The translations under genes were made by a program, and so were the position numbers. Shown here piece after piece: positions 26,625-35,473 of a DNA stretch of 64,000 nt. The DNA is taken from contig DASPVV010000249.1 in assembly GCA_035622175.1 (NCBI GenBank), forward strand, positions 12,610-76,609, read 5' to 3'. Numbering within the stretch: the stretch's first letter is position 1; each line of letters opens with the position of its first letter. The stretch comes from JAFAGX01 sp035622175. GTDB lineage: Bacteria > Acidobacteriota > Terriglobia > Terriglobales > Acidobacteriaceae. The notes under the pieces are model-generated. The model was not told the DNA's origin. It was given only the letters and a program-made list of their open reading frames with translations, and did no database searches.

Positions 26625-28490
26625 TCAAAAATTGCTTTCAGCGGGAGAATTCAGCTGAGCGTAATAACCCTTTCGGGCGTAGACCCGCAGCTTGTGGCCA
26701 GACTTTTGAGCAGTGATGTCAATCTTGCGAAAATGTCCGTCCGGCTGGAATCGAGCAGGTTTATAGGAGATTAGGTAACGACTCCGGATTACTTGCTGAA
26801 GTTCGGCAAGGCTACGCTTTAGGTTCCTGGCAGCTCCAGGCACAAAGGCGGCGCCGCCGCTTTGCTCCGCCAAAACCCCCAAGGCTCGGTCGCCGGTTGA
26901 TGGGTCCCCGGAGGCCAGTTTGGATTCGGAGGTGCTGACTGTATAGACAATGACGTTTTCGCGTTCCGCAGCCTCAATCGCCAGTTTGAGAGTGCTCTGG
27001 CTGGAGTTGTCCTCTCCGTCACTGATGACAACAAGGATTCGGGCTACGGGCTGTGGCTCCGGCCGGCTACCCAGCTTGTGCGCTGCAAAGCCGAGGGCGT
27101 CCCATAGCGCCGTGCCCCCCGAGGGAACGAGTTGCTCAATAGCATGCGAGATCTGGTTCTGATCGGCGGTGAAGTCCTGCACCAACAGAACGGAATTCGA
27201 AAAGCCGATCACGAAAGCAAGGTCATCGCTGTTCGTCACTACGTTTTGAAGAAAACGTGTTGCGGCATCCTGCTCGAAGGAGAACCGGCCGGTGATCGAT
27301 TCACTCGTGTCAATGACCAATCCCAGGCGCAACGGCAGCTCCGATTCGCCGCGGAAGTTGGTGATCGTGGCAGGAGGCTGCCGGTCGTCCAAGAGGCTAA
27401 CGTCCTGAGGGCGAAGGTTGCTGACCGGCTTGCCATTATCGATGGCGGCGAAAAACAAAGCGACTTCGTCAACATCTTTTCGCAAGAGCCAGCCCGCAGA
27501 AGTGCGGACCACGCGATCTTCGCCCTGCCGGAAATTGAGATCATTCACCGCCGTGTCAGGCTCTGCGGCCGTGATCTTCGAGCTACAGCCCAGGCACATG
27601 GCCTCCGCTTCCGCCACCTGCTTTCTTTCTTCCAACTCTGCCGCGGTTGGTTGAGCTGGTTCGACGATATGCTGCACCGTCTTGGGACGACTCTGAATTT
27701 CCTTAATTTCAGCGATTAACTTGCGCGCTTTCTCTGCGTTTGGGTTTTTTGGATCCTCGGTCAGGAAAGTCTCCAGCTCGCGTTGCATTTCCAACAGATT
27801 CTTCTGCTCGCGCCAGGCGGCGGCTGCGAAGTAGTGGACCATGGCGGCACCGTCATGCTTGCCCTCGTGTACTTGATGGGCAGTGGCGATCGCGTCGTGG
27901 TAATCGTGGCTCAGCACTTGGGTGTAGGTCAGGGTGGTGAGAAATTCCATGTCGAGAGGGGAGATCGACGAGGCTTTCTTGATGGCCTGTTCGGCCGCCG
28001 GATAATCCTTGAGGGCCAACTCTGCACTGCAGAGATTCGAAAAGGAATTGGGCAAGTGATCGTCTAGCAACACCGCTCGTTGGTATTGATCGCGTGCCTT
28101 GTCGGGCTGGTGCAGGTTCATGTAAGCCGTGCCCAGGGATGTGTGGGCGGCAACGAAGTTGGGATACACCGCTATCGCTTTTGACAGATGTTCGACGGCT
28201 TCTTCGAGATTGTTCTGCAGCAGAAGCCTTACGCCCTTTTCGTATTCCCTGCGGGACTTGGCGGGTGCTTTTAAGTCGAGTTTTGAAACCCCTTCGGAAG
28301 GACGTTCCTCCTGCTCCCGCTGTTTCCGGGCCTGTGCCGTCAGATAGTCCATAGCCCAGAATTGAGCGTCCACATCGCCCATCGTGGTCTGATGGGGATT
28401 ATCGGTCGTAGAAGGCCCAGCGCCGAATTGCGCCGCTGCATAAGGAACTAGTAAAAGCAGCAGCATTCCTTGTTGTACGCGAGCGAGCAT
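26625..28490 (-). CDS. Exported TPR and VWFA domain protein
   Basis: A 621-residue protein. ATG 28490 starts a signal peptide (QQGMLLLLLVPYAAAQF); the frame continues upstream without signal features. TPR repeats occupy about 85-215 (YPNFVAAHTSLGTAYMNLHQ, then a PEKA-like helix). A VWFA-related domain lies at about 365-600 with the MIDAS-type LVIDTSESI (DxSxS) and VVISDGEDN. Such acidobacterial TPR-VWA proteins are thought to mediate protein contacts at the envelope. The final YLISYKPARFQPDGHFRKI is the usual end of the domain. No operon partner. Confidence 0.85.
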   Translation of the reverse strand: MLARVQQGMLLLLLVPYAAAQFGAGPSTTDNPHQTTMGDVDAQFWAMDYLTAQARKQREQEERPSEGVSKLDLKAPAKSRREYEKGVRLLLQNNLEEAVEHLSKAIAVYPNFVAAHTSLGTAYMNLHQPDKARDQYQRAVLLDDHLPNSFSNLCSAELALKDYPAAEQAIKKASSISPLDMEFLTTLTYTQVLSHDYHDAIATAHQVHEGKHDGAAMVHYFAAAAWREQKNLLEMQRELETFLTEDPKNPNAEKARKLIAEIKEIQSRPKTVQHIVEPAQPTAAELEERKQVAEAEAMCLGCSSKITAAEPDTAVNDLNFRQGEDRVVRTSAGWLLRKDVDEVALFFAAIDNGKPVSNLRPQDVSLLDDRQPPATITNFRGESELPLRLGLVIDTSESITGRFSFEQDAATRFLQNVVTNSDDLAFVIGFSNSVLLVQDFTADQNQISHAIEQLVPSGGTALWDALGFAAHKLGSRPEPQPVARILVVISDGEDNSSQSTLKLAIEAAERENVIVYTVSTSESKLASGDPSTGDRALGVLAEQSGGAAFVPGAARNLKRSLAELQQVIRSRYLISYKPARFQPDGHFRKIDITAQKSGHKLRVYARKGYYAQLNSPAESNF

Positions 28491-29272
28491 AAACAGCCTG
28501 GAATCTCCTTGTTGACGGCAAGAACTGCGATCATTGTACTTCAGTTTCCGCCTGTCAAGAATGTATGAAAAAGTTTTCATCCGGAAGCGGACCAACGGTT
28601 CGCGACCCGCACCAAGACAACCCAGATAACTCCGTGTTCTGCCTGACCTTTTGCCACACTCGCCTTCCGCCAACTCAGTTCGCTGGAACCGATTTCAAGG
28701 ATGAACTTGGGCCGCAGCAAGCTGTCCGGTCAGTACCGGCAACAGCGCGATCCCCAGCAGCATCGCCCATGTTCCGTTCCCGTCTCACAGTAGCCGGTCT
28801 CCTCCGCGGTCGACCGCGCAGACGAGGCATAAGCCGCGCTCCAGGATCTCGGATTGCCCCATTTCATTGAGAGAGCAGCTGGGCAATTTCGTTGGCTGGC
28901 TCTGAACTCACTCCGGAACTCCTGCTTGGCGGTGCGGCTCTTCGGTTTGCCGGCCACGATAACTCGGCCGGCGTGAGTCACTCCGTCGACTGAGCAGGGT
29001 ATGACTCCAGGCGCTCACCTGGATCGTGGTTCTGTTGGCTGCGAAAGTACACTTGGGATCTCTGCGGAATTGCAAGTCGAAGCTGTGGATGCACACCCTG
29101 AGTTACCAAAATAACCTGATCAGACAACCACTCAGTAACATGTTACCGCCGCATTTTCGTAACCTACTTCAGAACGATTGGACACACTACCATAGCTTCA
29201 GGCCCTGCCAGCAGGCTCTCAAACAAACCGCTCCGATCCGGTTACAAGGTCGGAATTTCAGGAGAAACAACA
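28491..29272. other. Long intergenic stretch, nothing recognised
   Basis: 782 bases between the divergent VWA and 29273 genes. No ORF with a ribosome-binding site, no tRNA or hairpin-U terminator seen. The last 200 bases are AT-richer than the surroundings and probably hold the promoter of the 29273 gene. Minus-strand TTGACA near 28555 may belong to the VWA gene promoter, without a good -10. Confidence 0.45.
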
Positions 29273-29722
29273 ATGAAAGTCTTCGCCTACACTCATGGCT
29301 GTACCGATTCGACGCTCGACCTTCACAAGTTAGAGCCGCTAAAGGATGGAAAGCAACGCTGCAACGTTTTTGAAAAGCAAGATGCTCACACATTCGCTCC
29401 CGTATTTCTGCGGGATGCGTTCGCCCGGTTCTTGACCTTAGGCTGGGAAGGGAACGGCAATCCGCAGTATTTCTTGGTGCCCGGATTCATGCTGGGCGCT
29501 AGTGATGGATACGGCGAGGCTGTCCTGTTTATCAAGCAGGAAAACAATGGTCAAGAGTTCTTTGCGGCGCGTTATCCGATTCCCGGTCTCACCCTCGAGG
29601 AAGGTACGATCATGCCGCAGGAGGAGTGGTGCGTGCGCGCCACATCCCGACTCGCCCTACTCATTGACAGGAGGATCGAGAAGCGTAACGTTTTTGATTG
29701 CTTGCTAAAGAGCGCTAGGTAA
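29273..29722 (+). CDS. Hypothetical protein
   Basis: A 149-residue soluble protein with AGGAG eight bases before ATG 29273. No signal peptide or membrane helix. I do not recognise a family: notable are an early Cys-containing segment YTHGCTDSTLDLHKL, an aromatic middle (NPQYFLVPGFMLG) and a basic C-terminal helix. It lies 37 bases ahead of the small DUF5659-like gene on the same strand, so the two probably form an operon. Confidence 0.6.
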   Translation: MKVFAYTHGCTDSTLDLHKLEPLKDGKQRCNVFEKQDAHTFAPVFLRDAFARFLTLGWEGNGNPQYFLVPGFMLGASDGYGEAVLFIKQENNGQEFFAARYPIPGLTLEEGTIMPQEEWCVRATSRLALLIDRRIEKRNVFDCLLKSAR

Positions 29723-29759
29723 TTCGTTCAGCTTAGGGAGAATGGAGCAAGGACACGAT

Positions 29760-30095
29760 ATGAATACTGGCGTTGTAACACCCAACTTCACCAGCAATCT
29801 CTCACCTGAAACATTTGCCACCTCGAATGTCGAACACGCGGCGTATGCCCTGTGTAGGGACTTCGAAATTGTTGACGCCACCTTTATCAAGAACTCTGTG
29901 CTTTTTCATTTTCAAGGCAACAAAGCAGATCTTAGAAATCTAATCAGCGAATTTCGAAGCGGGTTTGAACTGCCAGCGGTTAAGTTCTTTGCCAGTCTTA
30001 CCGACGTCCGCCAAATCTTGCGAGAAACTCGGGACGGTAAGCGAGAGGCTCTCGAGCGTGTGCGTTTCTTTCACGGATGGGAACGTACGCAATGA
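29760..30095 (+). CDS. DUF5659-like small protein
   Basis: A 111-residue protein. ATG 29760 has AAGGA six bases upstream and is preferred to ATG 29742, whose purine stretch is too close. The order FATSNVEHAAYALCRDFEIV, VLFHFQG and a final helix VRQILRE resembles DUF5659 proteins, which start with a strand-helix reading like TSDLxLAAYLL and end near a short acidic helix. Such proteins are common in phages and in genomic islands; their function is unknown. It follows the 29273 gene closely. Confidence 0.55.
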   Translation: MNTGVVTPNFTSNLSPETFATSNVEHAAYALCRDFEIVDATFIKNSVLFHFQGNKADLRNLISEFRSGFELPAVKFFASLTDVRQILRETRDGKREALERVRFFHGWERTQ

Positions 30096-30257
30096 CTCTG
30101 TTCGCAACTGCGGAACAGGTTCTCCTCTGGCGGCGGACCGGTTGGGGATTCGAATCAACCCTCCAACGCCTTTTCGGCGCCGCAACTGCGGTTCGGCACA
30201 GGCTTTTGCGATCGTAGCCGGGATCGAAAAGTGGCTGGGTGCGAGCGGCCTGGTTCC

Positions 30258-31817
30258 CTATCTCTTGGCTTCGTCATTCACGATCGTCTCCACGATACTG
30301 TCAATTGCGTCGGTCACCCGCTTGGCCGGCAAATTGAAATTGTTGGAGAGGATGGAGAAGGCCAGATGGTCGCCTTTGGCCGTCGTGGCATAGCCGGAAA
30401 GCGCCTTAACTCCGCCCAGCGAACCGGTCTTGGCATACACATGGGCACGAGAATCAAGATTCTTAAAACGCTCCGCCAGAGAACCGTCAATCCCTGCCAC
30501 AGGCAAAGTGTCCCGAAAACTGGCACCCCATGACTGTCCTGCCGCATAACGCAGCAGGCCGACCACCGCATCCGGAGAAACCAGATTCTGCCGGGAAAGC
30601 CCGGAACCGTCATAAAAGGCATAAGCCTCCGGGCGCACTCCCACTTGGTTCAGAAAACCTCGTAACACCTCGAGACCACCTTCCACGGTTCCGGAGGTTC
30701 CCTTTTCTCGCCCCAGAAGGCGCAACAAAATCTCGGCGTGGAGATTCTGGCTAACCTTGTTAATGACCCGGATGTCTTCAACAAGAGGCTGCGATTCATG
30801 TGCGGCCAGAACCATGGCCTGGCTCAGCGACTCGTGGGCGGACTCACCGCCTCCACCAAGCGGCGCGCTCGCAGTGACGGTCAGAGTGGAAAGGCTTGCC
30901 AACTCGGTGTGGCGGGTTCGCTGTTTGCCATAAACCACGATGCCGCGGTTCGCCAACAGTTGACGGAATAACACAGCGGCAAACTCTGCCGGATCGTCGA
31001 TGGCCAGCGCTTCGTTGACGCCAGCATCATCGAGAGGCATGTTTCCCCACAAGGTGAGCCGAGTGGAGCCGGGCTCGCGATTGAGGAAGACCTTCCGCTC
31101 TGTGCCAGCCGGAGTGGTCATGATTCGATTGTCCACTTGGTAATAGTCGGCAAAGGGAGCAATGCTCACAAATACTCGTTCCCCCGCGAGATCCGCCGGG
31201 AGGATGCTCACAAATAAGACGTTGTCATTGATGGTAAGCGCGGAGACCGGCGCACCATCGGCAAGCACCAAATCGTCTTGGCTCCAACCTTCACCGTAGC
31301 GCTCGAAGGCGAAGTAGGAATCATCGGCAATGATGTCACCGTCGACATATTTCAGGCCCTTCGCAACCAGGGCATCCGCAAGCTGTTCCAAGACCTGGAT
31401 GGCATGATCATTCCGACGGGTGTGAAGGCTATAGGGGAGCTCGCGCCCGGAGAGATTCGGGTCACCGCGCCCCACGAGCACCACGTCGCCGCTGAGACGC
31501 CCATATCGATCCAACGTGCCGGTGGTCTCGACCGTCGTTCGAAAGGTGTAGCTCGGCCCAATCAGGGCTAAGGCAGCAGCCGTGGTGAACAGTTTGGTGT
31601 TGGACGCTGGCGTGAACAGCTTCTCGGCGTTCTGGGTATAAAGAGTCTTCCCGCTGTCGAGCGAAACCACTTCGATACCCCAGAAGCCACGGCTCAGGTC
31701 CAAGCTGGAGAGGACAGTTTGAATCTGTCGCGCTATCGAATTATGGGAAGCGGCCTGGCACTCGGCCACCACCAGAAGGGAAAGAATGAGGGTGAACCGG
31801 CCGTGTTTTCCGGGCAT
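30258..31817 (-). CDS. dacB: D-alanyl-D-alanine carboxypeptidase (PBP4 type, peptidase S13)
   Basis: A 519-residue periplasmic enzyme that trims and cleaves peptidoglycan cross-links. A signal peptide (LILSLLVVAECQA) is followed by the three penicillin-binding motifs: SxxK in PASNTKLF (about 73), the SxN-region YDGSGLS, and KTG in AKTGSLGG (about 462). The long insert between the first two motifs is typical of class C PBP4. Length and motif order are normal. It is divergent from folP, with 115 bases between the starts. Confidence 0.93.
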   Translation of the reverse strand: MPGKHGRFTLILSLLVVAECQAASHNSIARQIQTVLSSLDLSRGFWGIEVVSLDSGKTLYTQNAEKLFTPASNTKLFTTAAALALIGPSYTFRTTVETTGTLDRYGRLSGDVVLVGRGDPNLSGRELPYSLHTRRNDHAIQVLEQLADALVAKGLKYVDGDIIADDSYFAFERYGEGWSQDDLVLADGAPVSALTINDNVLFVSILPADLAGERVFVSIAPFADYYQVDNRIMTTPAGTERKVFLNREPGSTRLTLWGNMPLDDAGVNEALAIDDPAEFAAVLFRQLLANRGIVVYGKQRTRHTELASLSTLTVTASAPLGGGGESAHESLSQAMVLAAHESQPLVEDIRVINKVSQNLHAEILLRLLGREKGTSGTVEGGLEVLRGFLNQVGVRPEAYAFYDGSGLSRQNLVSPDAVVGLLRYAAGQSWGASFRDTLPVAGIDGSLAERFKNLDSRAHVYAKTGSLGGVKALSGYATTAKGDHLAFSILSNNFNLPAKRVTDAIDSIVETIVNDEAKR

Positions 31818-31932
31818 CGGAGGATTGTAGCATCAAGCCGAATTAGAAGAAGGGATCGCATACGCCAGCAGTCAGCTCGGATTGAGGTTCTAATCGCTTC
31901 CGCCGCCTTGCCAGCGGTTTAGAATCAGGTGC

Positions 31933-32856
31933 ATGCGGCCAGTCTTCGAATGGAACCTGGGCTCCCGCAGTCTCCAGTTGGGGAAACGCACGCTGATCAT
32001 GGGTGTGGTCAACGTGACTCCGGATTCATTCTCCGACGGAGGGTTGTATTACGACCGGGAGCGCGCCGTGGATCATGCGATCGAATTGCTTGAGGACGGC
32101 GCCGACATCATCGACGTCGGGGGCGAGTCTACCCGGCCGGGTGCACGGGTCGTGGCTGGGGAGAATAGGGGCGAACCACTTTCCGCCGACCCCCAGTCGG
32201 AAGTACGGCGCCCGATCAGCGAAGCAGAGGAATTGAAGCGCGTGATTCCGGTGATCCAATCCCTGAAGCGAGCCCGCTCCGACGCCATTGTCTCCATCGA
32301 TACCTACAAGTCTGCCGTAGCCCGTGCCGCCATTGATGCGGGCGCAGAAATCGTGAATGACGTGAGTGGGCTCCGCTGGGACCGGCAGATGACGCGAACT
32401 CTCAGGGCACTAAACTGTGGCTTGGTGTTGATGCATATGCGCGGTCTGCCGGAGGAATGGCGGAATCTACCTCCGGTCGAGGACGTCGTGCTTCTGGTGA
32501 AACGGGAACTTCGAGATTGTGCGAATGCCGCGCTCACGGAAGGGCTACGACAAGAGCGCCTGGTGCTTGATCCCGGATTTGGATTCGGCAAGAGCTTCGA
32601 GGAGAATTACCCCCTACTCAAGCGCTTCGAAGAGTTCAAGGATTTGCGTTATCCGCTGCTGGCAGGAGTTTCACGAAAGTCTTTTCTGGGACGTGCGCTG
32701 GCCGGAAACGGGAAGGATAGGGCGGTGAGCGACCGTGTTTGGGGGACCATTGCCATGGAGACTGCGCTGATCCTGAAGGGTGCTCACATCATTCGCACTC
32801 ATGACGTACGAGCCTCGGCCGATGCGCGAAAGATTGCTGACATTGTGGCGAGCTGA
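31933..32856 (+). CDS. folP: Dihydropteroate synthase
   Basis: A 307-residue folate-pathway enzyme that joins p-aminobenzoate to pterin pyrophosphate. Family motifs are intact: MGVVNVTPDSFSDGG, GGESTRPGA, SIDTYKSAVA, IVNDVSG, LVLMHMRG, LDPGFGFGKS, GVSRKSFLG and a final HIIRTHDV. After the second substrate loop (STRPGA) there is an insert of about 20 residues rich in Glu, Pro and Arg before the usual EEL helix (bases about 32145-32215). Most homologues have only a few residues there. Start at ATG 31933; no strong ribosome-binding site. Confidence 0.95.
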   Translation: MRPVFEWNLGSRSLQLGKRTLIMGVVNVTPDSFSDGGLYYDRERAVDHAIELLEDGADIIDVGGESTRPGARVVAGENRGEPLSADPQSEVRRPISEAEELKRVIPVIQSLKRARSDAIVSIDTYKSAVARAAIDAGAEIVNDVSGLRWDRQMTRTLRALNCGLVLMHMRGLPEEWRNLPPVEDVVLLVKRELRDCANAALTEGLRQERLVLDPGFGFGKSFEENYPLLKRFEEFKDLRYPLLAGVSRKSFLGRALAGNGKDRAVSDRVWGTIAMETALILKGAHIIRTHDVRASADARKIADIVAS

Positions 32857-32893
32857 CCGGATGGCGACCGAACCGATTTCGCCTCCGATTTGA

Positions 32894-32925
32894 CGGAAGG
32901 CTTCCGGGCTCGAGCGCAGCGAGCC
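32894..32925 (+). terminator. Hairpins after folP, weak
   Basis: CGGAA-GGC-TTCCG and GGCTCG-N7-CGAGCC stand in tandem 40-70 bases after the folP stop. No T-run follows, so intrinsic termination is doubtful. Confidence 0.25.
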
Positions 32926-32948
32926 GAGCCTATCGCGCAAAATCTAAG

Positions 32949-32973
32949 ACAAGGTTGCACAAGGTTGCACAAG
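32949..32973 (+). repeat. Tandem 10-bp repeat, 2.5 copies
   Basis: ACAAGGTTGC is repeated twice and followed by ACAAG, immediately upstream of a sigma-70 promoter. It could be a slippage product or a small operator array. Confidence 0.7.
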
Positions 32974-33011
32974 CAAATCCGTTGGCGTGTAAAAGGTGTA
33001 AAGAGATTAGG

Positions 33012-33040
33012 TTGACAAACGATCACAAAGTGCATAAATT
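33012..33040 (+). promoter_or_regulatory. Sigma-70 promoter
   Basis: TTGACA (33012-33017), 17-base spacer, TAAATT (33035-33040). This is the best housekeeping-type promoter seen in the window; it points into the truncated receptor gene that starts at 33136. Confidence 0.65.
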
Positions 33041-33135
33041 CGCGCACGAAGGATCTTGCCTAGCTCGGCTCGGATTCTGCTTGACAAACGCCAAAGGATC
33101 GCATTCCGCCCGGTTCTTCAGAAAGGGGGCCGACT

Positions 33136-33576
33136 ATGCTCGACCTGCGCAAGCCCTCGCCGATTTTCGCGTCGATGTTTCTCCTCTTCGCCTCAGTCTT
33201 GTGGGCGCAAAAGGATACCGGTGGCATTGCCGGAATCGTGACCGATCCAAGCGGTGCGGTGGTGGGCGGAGCCAAGGTTACGGTAACGGACGTGGATCGC
33301 GGCATCAGCCTCACCACAACCACCAACAGCAATGGGGAGTATGTGGTTCGTCCGCTGAAGGTCGGCCGCTACAATGTGACCGTCGAACTCAAGGGCTTTA
33401 AGAGAACGGAAGTAGGCCCGGTCACGGTCGATGTCCAGTCTCGACCGCAAGTAAACGGGAGAGGTTGTTGGCGCGCTTACTTCTCGGCGGTGCAGATTTG
33501 TCTCCGCGTGGCGCGTTCCTGCGAACCCTTCTTGACCGCGGGCCGCCAGGCAGAGCCACAGCCGGAGATGTACTAA
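33136..33576 (+). pseudogene. Truncated Oar-like TonB receptor, N-terminal part only
   Basis: Starts normally with a signal peptide (FASMFLLFASVLWAQ) and a full CarboxypepD_reg domain (GIAGIVTDPSGAVVGGAKVT ... GFKRTEVGPVTVDVQSRPQV). After residue ~107 (base ~33455) the sequence stops resembling the family: the barrel of some 900 residues is absent and a 38-residue unrelated tail runs to a stop. The promoter upstream is intact. Any product would be a short periplasmic beta-sandwich. The lost part was removed by a deletion that now joins it to the SagB-type gene. Confidence 0.8.
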
Positions 33577-33591
33577 GATCCACTCCTGGTC

Positions 33592-35133
33592 ATGGCGAAT
33601 CTCGATATCCAGGCAGGCTGGGCCTACCACAACGCCACCAAGCATTCTCATCTCAGCGTCCGCACCAATCCACACTTCCTCGATTGGATGAATCAACCCC
33701 TTCCGTTCAAGATCTATCCCAAACTGGAGCTCATTCCGCTTCCGCGAAGGTTTGAAGAAGCCGGGTTCCCCGCCCTTAAGGCGATAGCAGAAGGTCGCGG
33801 TCCGGCGAACGCTATTCCCGACCTTGAGAATTTGAGCCCACTGCTCTATTTTTCGGCGGGAATCACCCGGCGGCGCACCTGGAGCGGCGGCGAAATCTAC
33901 TTCCGTGCGGCTGCATGTACCGGCGCACTCTATGAGATTGAGCTTTATCTCGCCTGTGCGAGTCTTCCCGGTCTGGAGGCAGGACTCTATCATTACGCCG
34001 CGAACGAGTTCGGATTACGTAAGTTGCGTGCGGGCGACTTTCGTCGCGTCCTGGTGGAAGCGACGGCGTGCGAGTCTTCCCTGGTAGACGCACCGGTGAT
34101 CGTCATCTGCACCGGAACTTATTGGCGAAACGCTTGGAAATATCAGGAACGCACCTACCGTCATTTCGGTTGGGATAATGGCACGATCCTCGCCAACCTG
34201 CTGGCCATTAGCACCTCGCTGAAACTCCCCGCCAAAATTATCTGCGGTTTCGTCGATGATGCTGTGAATCGGCTGCTGGATGTCGAGCCCGAGCGTGAGG
34301 TGGCATTTTCGCTCATTCCCATCGGACGTGTCACAGATCCGCCCCCGCCTCCGCCGCACGAGGTGACGCCTCTCGGGCGCGAAACAGTCCCTCTATCGAG
34401 AAGGGAGGTAGACTATCCGGCCATGCGATCGATGCATGCAGCTTCTTCGCTGCTCTCGCCAGAAGATGTCGCGAGCTGGCGGGGAGGCGCGCTTGCGGCC
34501 AGGCTGAAAGAGCCTGCCGGTGAATTCATTTCTCTGCGGCCCCTCGGAGACACCGAAATCGTCCGCGATTCCACGGAGCAGGTGATTCTGCGTCGCGGCT
34601 CCACGCGCCAATTCGCACGCGCGCCCATCAGCTTCGTCCAACTCTCCACAATTCTCGATCGCTCTACGCGTGGGGTGTCGGCTGACTTTCTGGATCCTTT
34701 CGGTGCACAGCTCAATGATCTCTACTTGATCGTCAACGCCGTGGAAGGTCTTCCTTCCGGCTCGTACTTCTTCCATCGAGGACGACGAGGGTTGGAACTG
34801 CTGAAGGAAGGTGACTTTCGTAGCGAGGCGGGTGATCTCGGGCTGGAACAGGAACTGCCCGCCGACGCCAGTGTCGCGGTTTTCTTTCTTGCCGACCTAG
34901 AGTCAATCTTTGAGCGTTATGGGAACCGCGGATATCGAACCGTGCAGCTGGAAGCCGGCATCATCGGGGGGAAGCTTTATCTCGCAGCCTATGCCCTGCA
35001 TTTGGGCGCGAGCGGCCTCACTTTCTACGACGATGATGTGATCAGATTCTTCTCCCCACACGCTCGAGGAAAGAGTGCGGTGTTTCTCGTGGCCTTGGGC
35101 AAGAGCGCAAAACAAGGCCGGACCCGTGCATGA
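33592..35133 (+). CDS. Two-domain SagB/ThcOx-type nitroreductase-like oxidoreductase
   Basis: A 513-residue protein made of two FMN nitroreductase-fold halves (about 1-255 and 310-505). The first has HNATKHSHLSV at the N-terminus and AACTGALYEIELYL; the second has RRGSTRQFARAPIS, LNDLYLIVNAVEGLPSGSYF and TVQLEAGIIGGKLYLAAYAL. SagB-type enzymes oxidise azolines in thiazole/oxazole peptides, but this double form is often free-standing and no YcaO cyclase or precursor peptide is seen here. Substrate unknown. The ATG lacks a strong ribosome-binding site and lies 16 bases after the truncated receptor. Confidence 0.8.
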   Translation: MANLDIQAGWAYHNATKHSHLSVRTNPHFLDWMNQPLPFKIYPKLELIPLPRRFEEAGFPALKAIAEGRGPANAIPDLENLSPLLYFSAGITRRRTWSGGEIYFRAAACTGALYEIELYLACASLPGLEAGLYHYAANEFGLRKLRAGDFRRVLVEATACESSLVDAPVIVICTGTYWRNAWKYQERTYRHFGWDNGTILANLLAISTSLKLPAKIICGFVDDAVNRLLDVEPEREVAFSLIPIGRVTDPPPPPPHEVTPLGRETVPLSRREVDYPAMRSMHAASSLLSPEDVASWRGGALAARLKEPAGEFISLRPLGDTEIVRDSTEQVILRRGSTRQFARAPISFVQLSTILDRSTRGVSADFLDPFGAQLNDLYLIVNAVEGLPSGSYFFHRGRRGLELLKEGDFRSEAGDLGLEQELPADASVAVFFLADLESIFERYGNRGYRTVQLEAGIIGGKLYLAAYALHLGASGLTFYDDDVIRFFSPHARGKSAVFLVALGKSAKQGRTRA

Positions 35134-35399
35134 TGCGGCTTCGACGTTACCGAACCCTGCAACCACCGGATGAAGGGCGGTTGGTTCTGTTGAATTCGTG
35201 CAATTTCGACGGCTACGACCCGATCAGGATCAGTGAAGCCCCACCCATCGAGGTGCACATTGTTGCCAGCCGCGAGGAACCAGGCGGGATGGGAGAACCG
35301 GGCGTTCCGCCCATTGCTCCTGCAGTAGCGAACGCAATTTTTGCTGCTAGCGGCCGGCGCCGGCGGCGGCTCCCCTTGGATTTGAATCTTGGGGCTTGA
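35130..35399 (+). pseudogene. C-terminal fragment of a molybdenum hydroxylase large subunit
   Basis: Residues about 23-80 match the very end of xanthine dehydrogenase/isoquinoline oxidoreductase beta subunits: SCNFDGYDPIRISEAPPIEV, then EPGGMGEPGVPPIAPAVANA, the conserved Glu-containing GxGEPGxPPxAPA loop, and IFAASGRRRRRLPL. About 700 residues of the molybdopterin-binding part are missing. The frame begins in an ATGA overlap with the SagB-type stop, so the fragment might still be translated. The first 20 residues are not homologous. Confidence 0.75.
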
Positions 35400-35473
35400 T
35401 AAGGCACCGCAGGCTAGTCGCCTTTCCGGATGCGTCTTAGGGGCGTATCGCGACTCTTCCTTCAGAAAAGCGC

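Noticed and set aside
26255..29055. Short shared words (CTGGATCGTGG and GAAAGTACACT) at about 26255 and 29021
   Set aside because: Spacing differs between copies and flanks are unrelated; likely chance, not a dispersed repeat.
30136..30160. tRNA-like T-arm GATTCGAATC
   Set aside because: It is a simple 10-base palindrome; no acceptor, D or anticodon arms can be drawn around it.
33083..33115. Second TTGACA upstream of the truncated receptor
   Set aside because: No -10 like hexamer at 16-18 bases; the promoter at 33012-33040 is far better.
33592..35133. Thiazole/oxazole peptide (RiPP) biosynthesis locus
   Set aside because: No YcaO cyclase, E1-like protein or Cys/Ser/Thr-rich precursor found within several kb.
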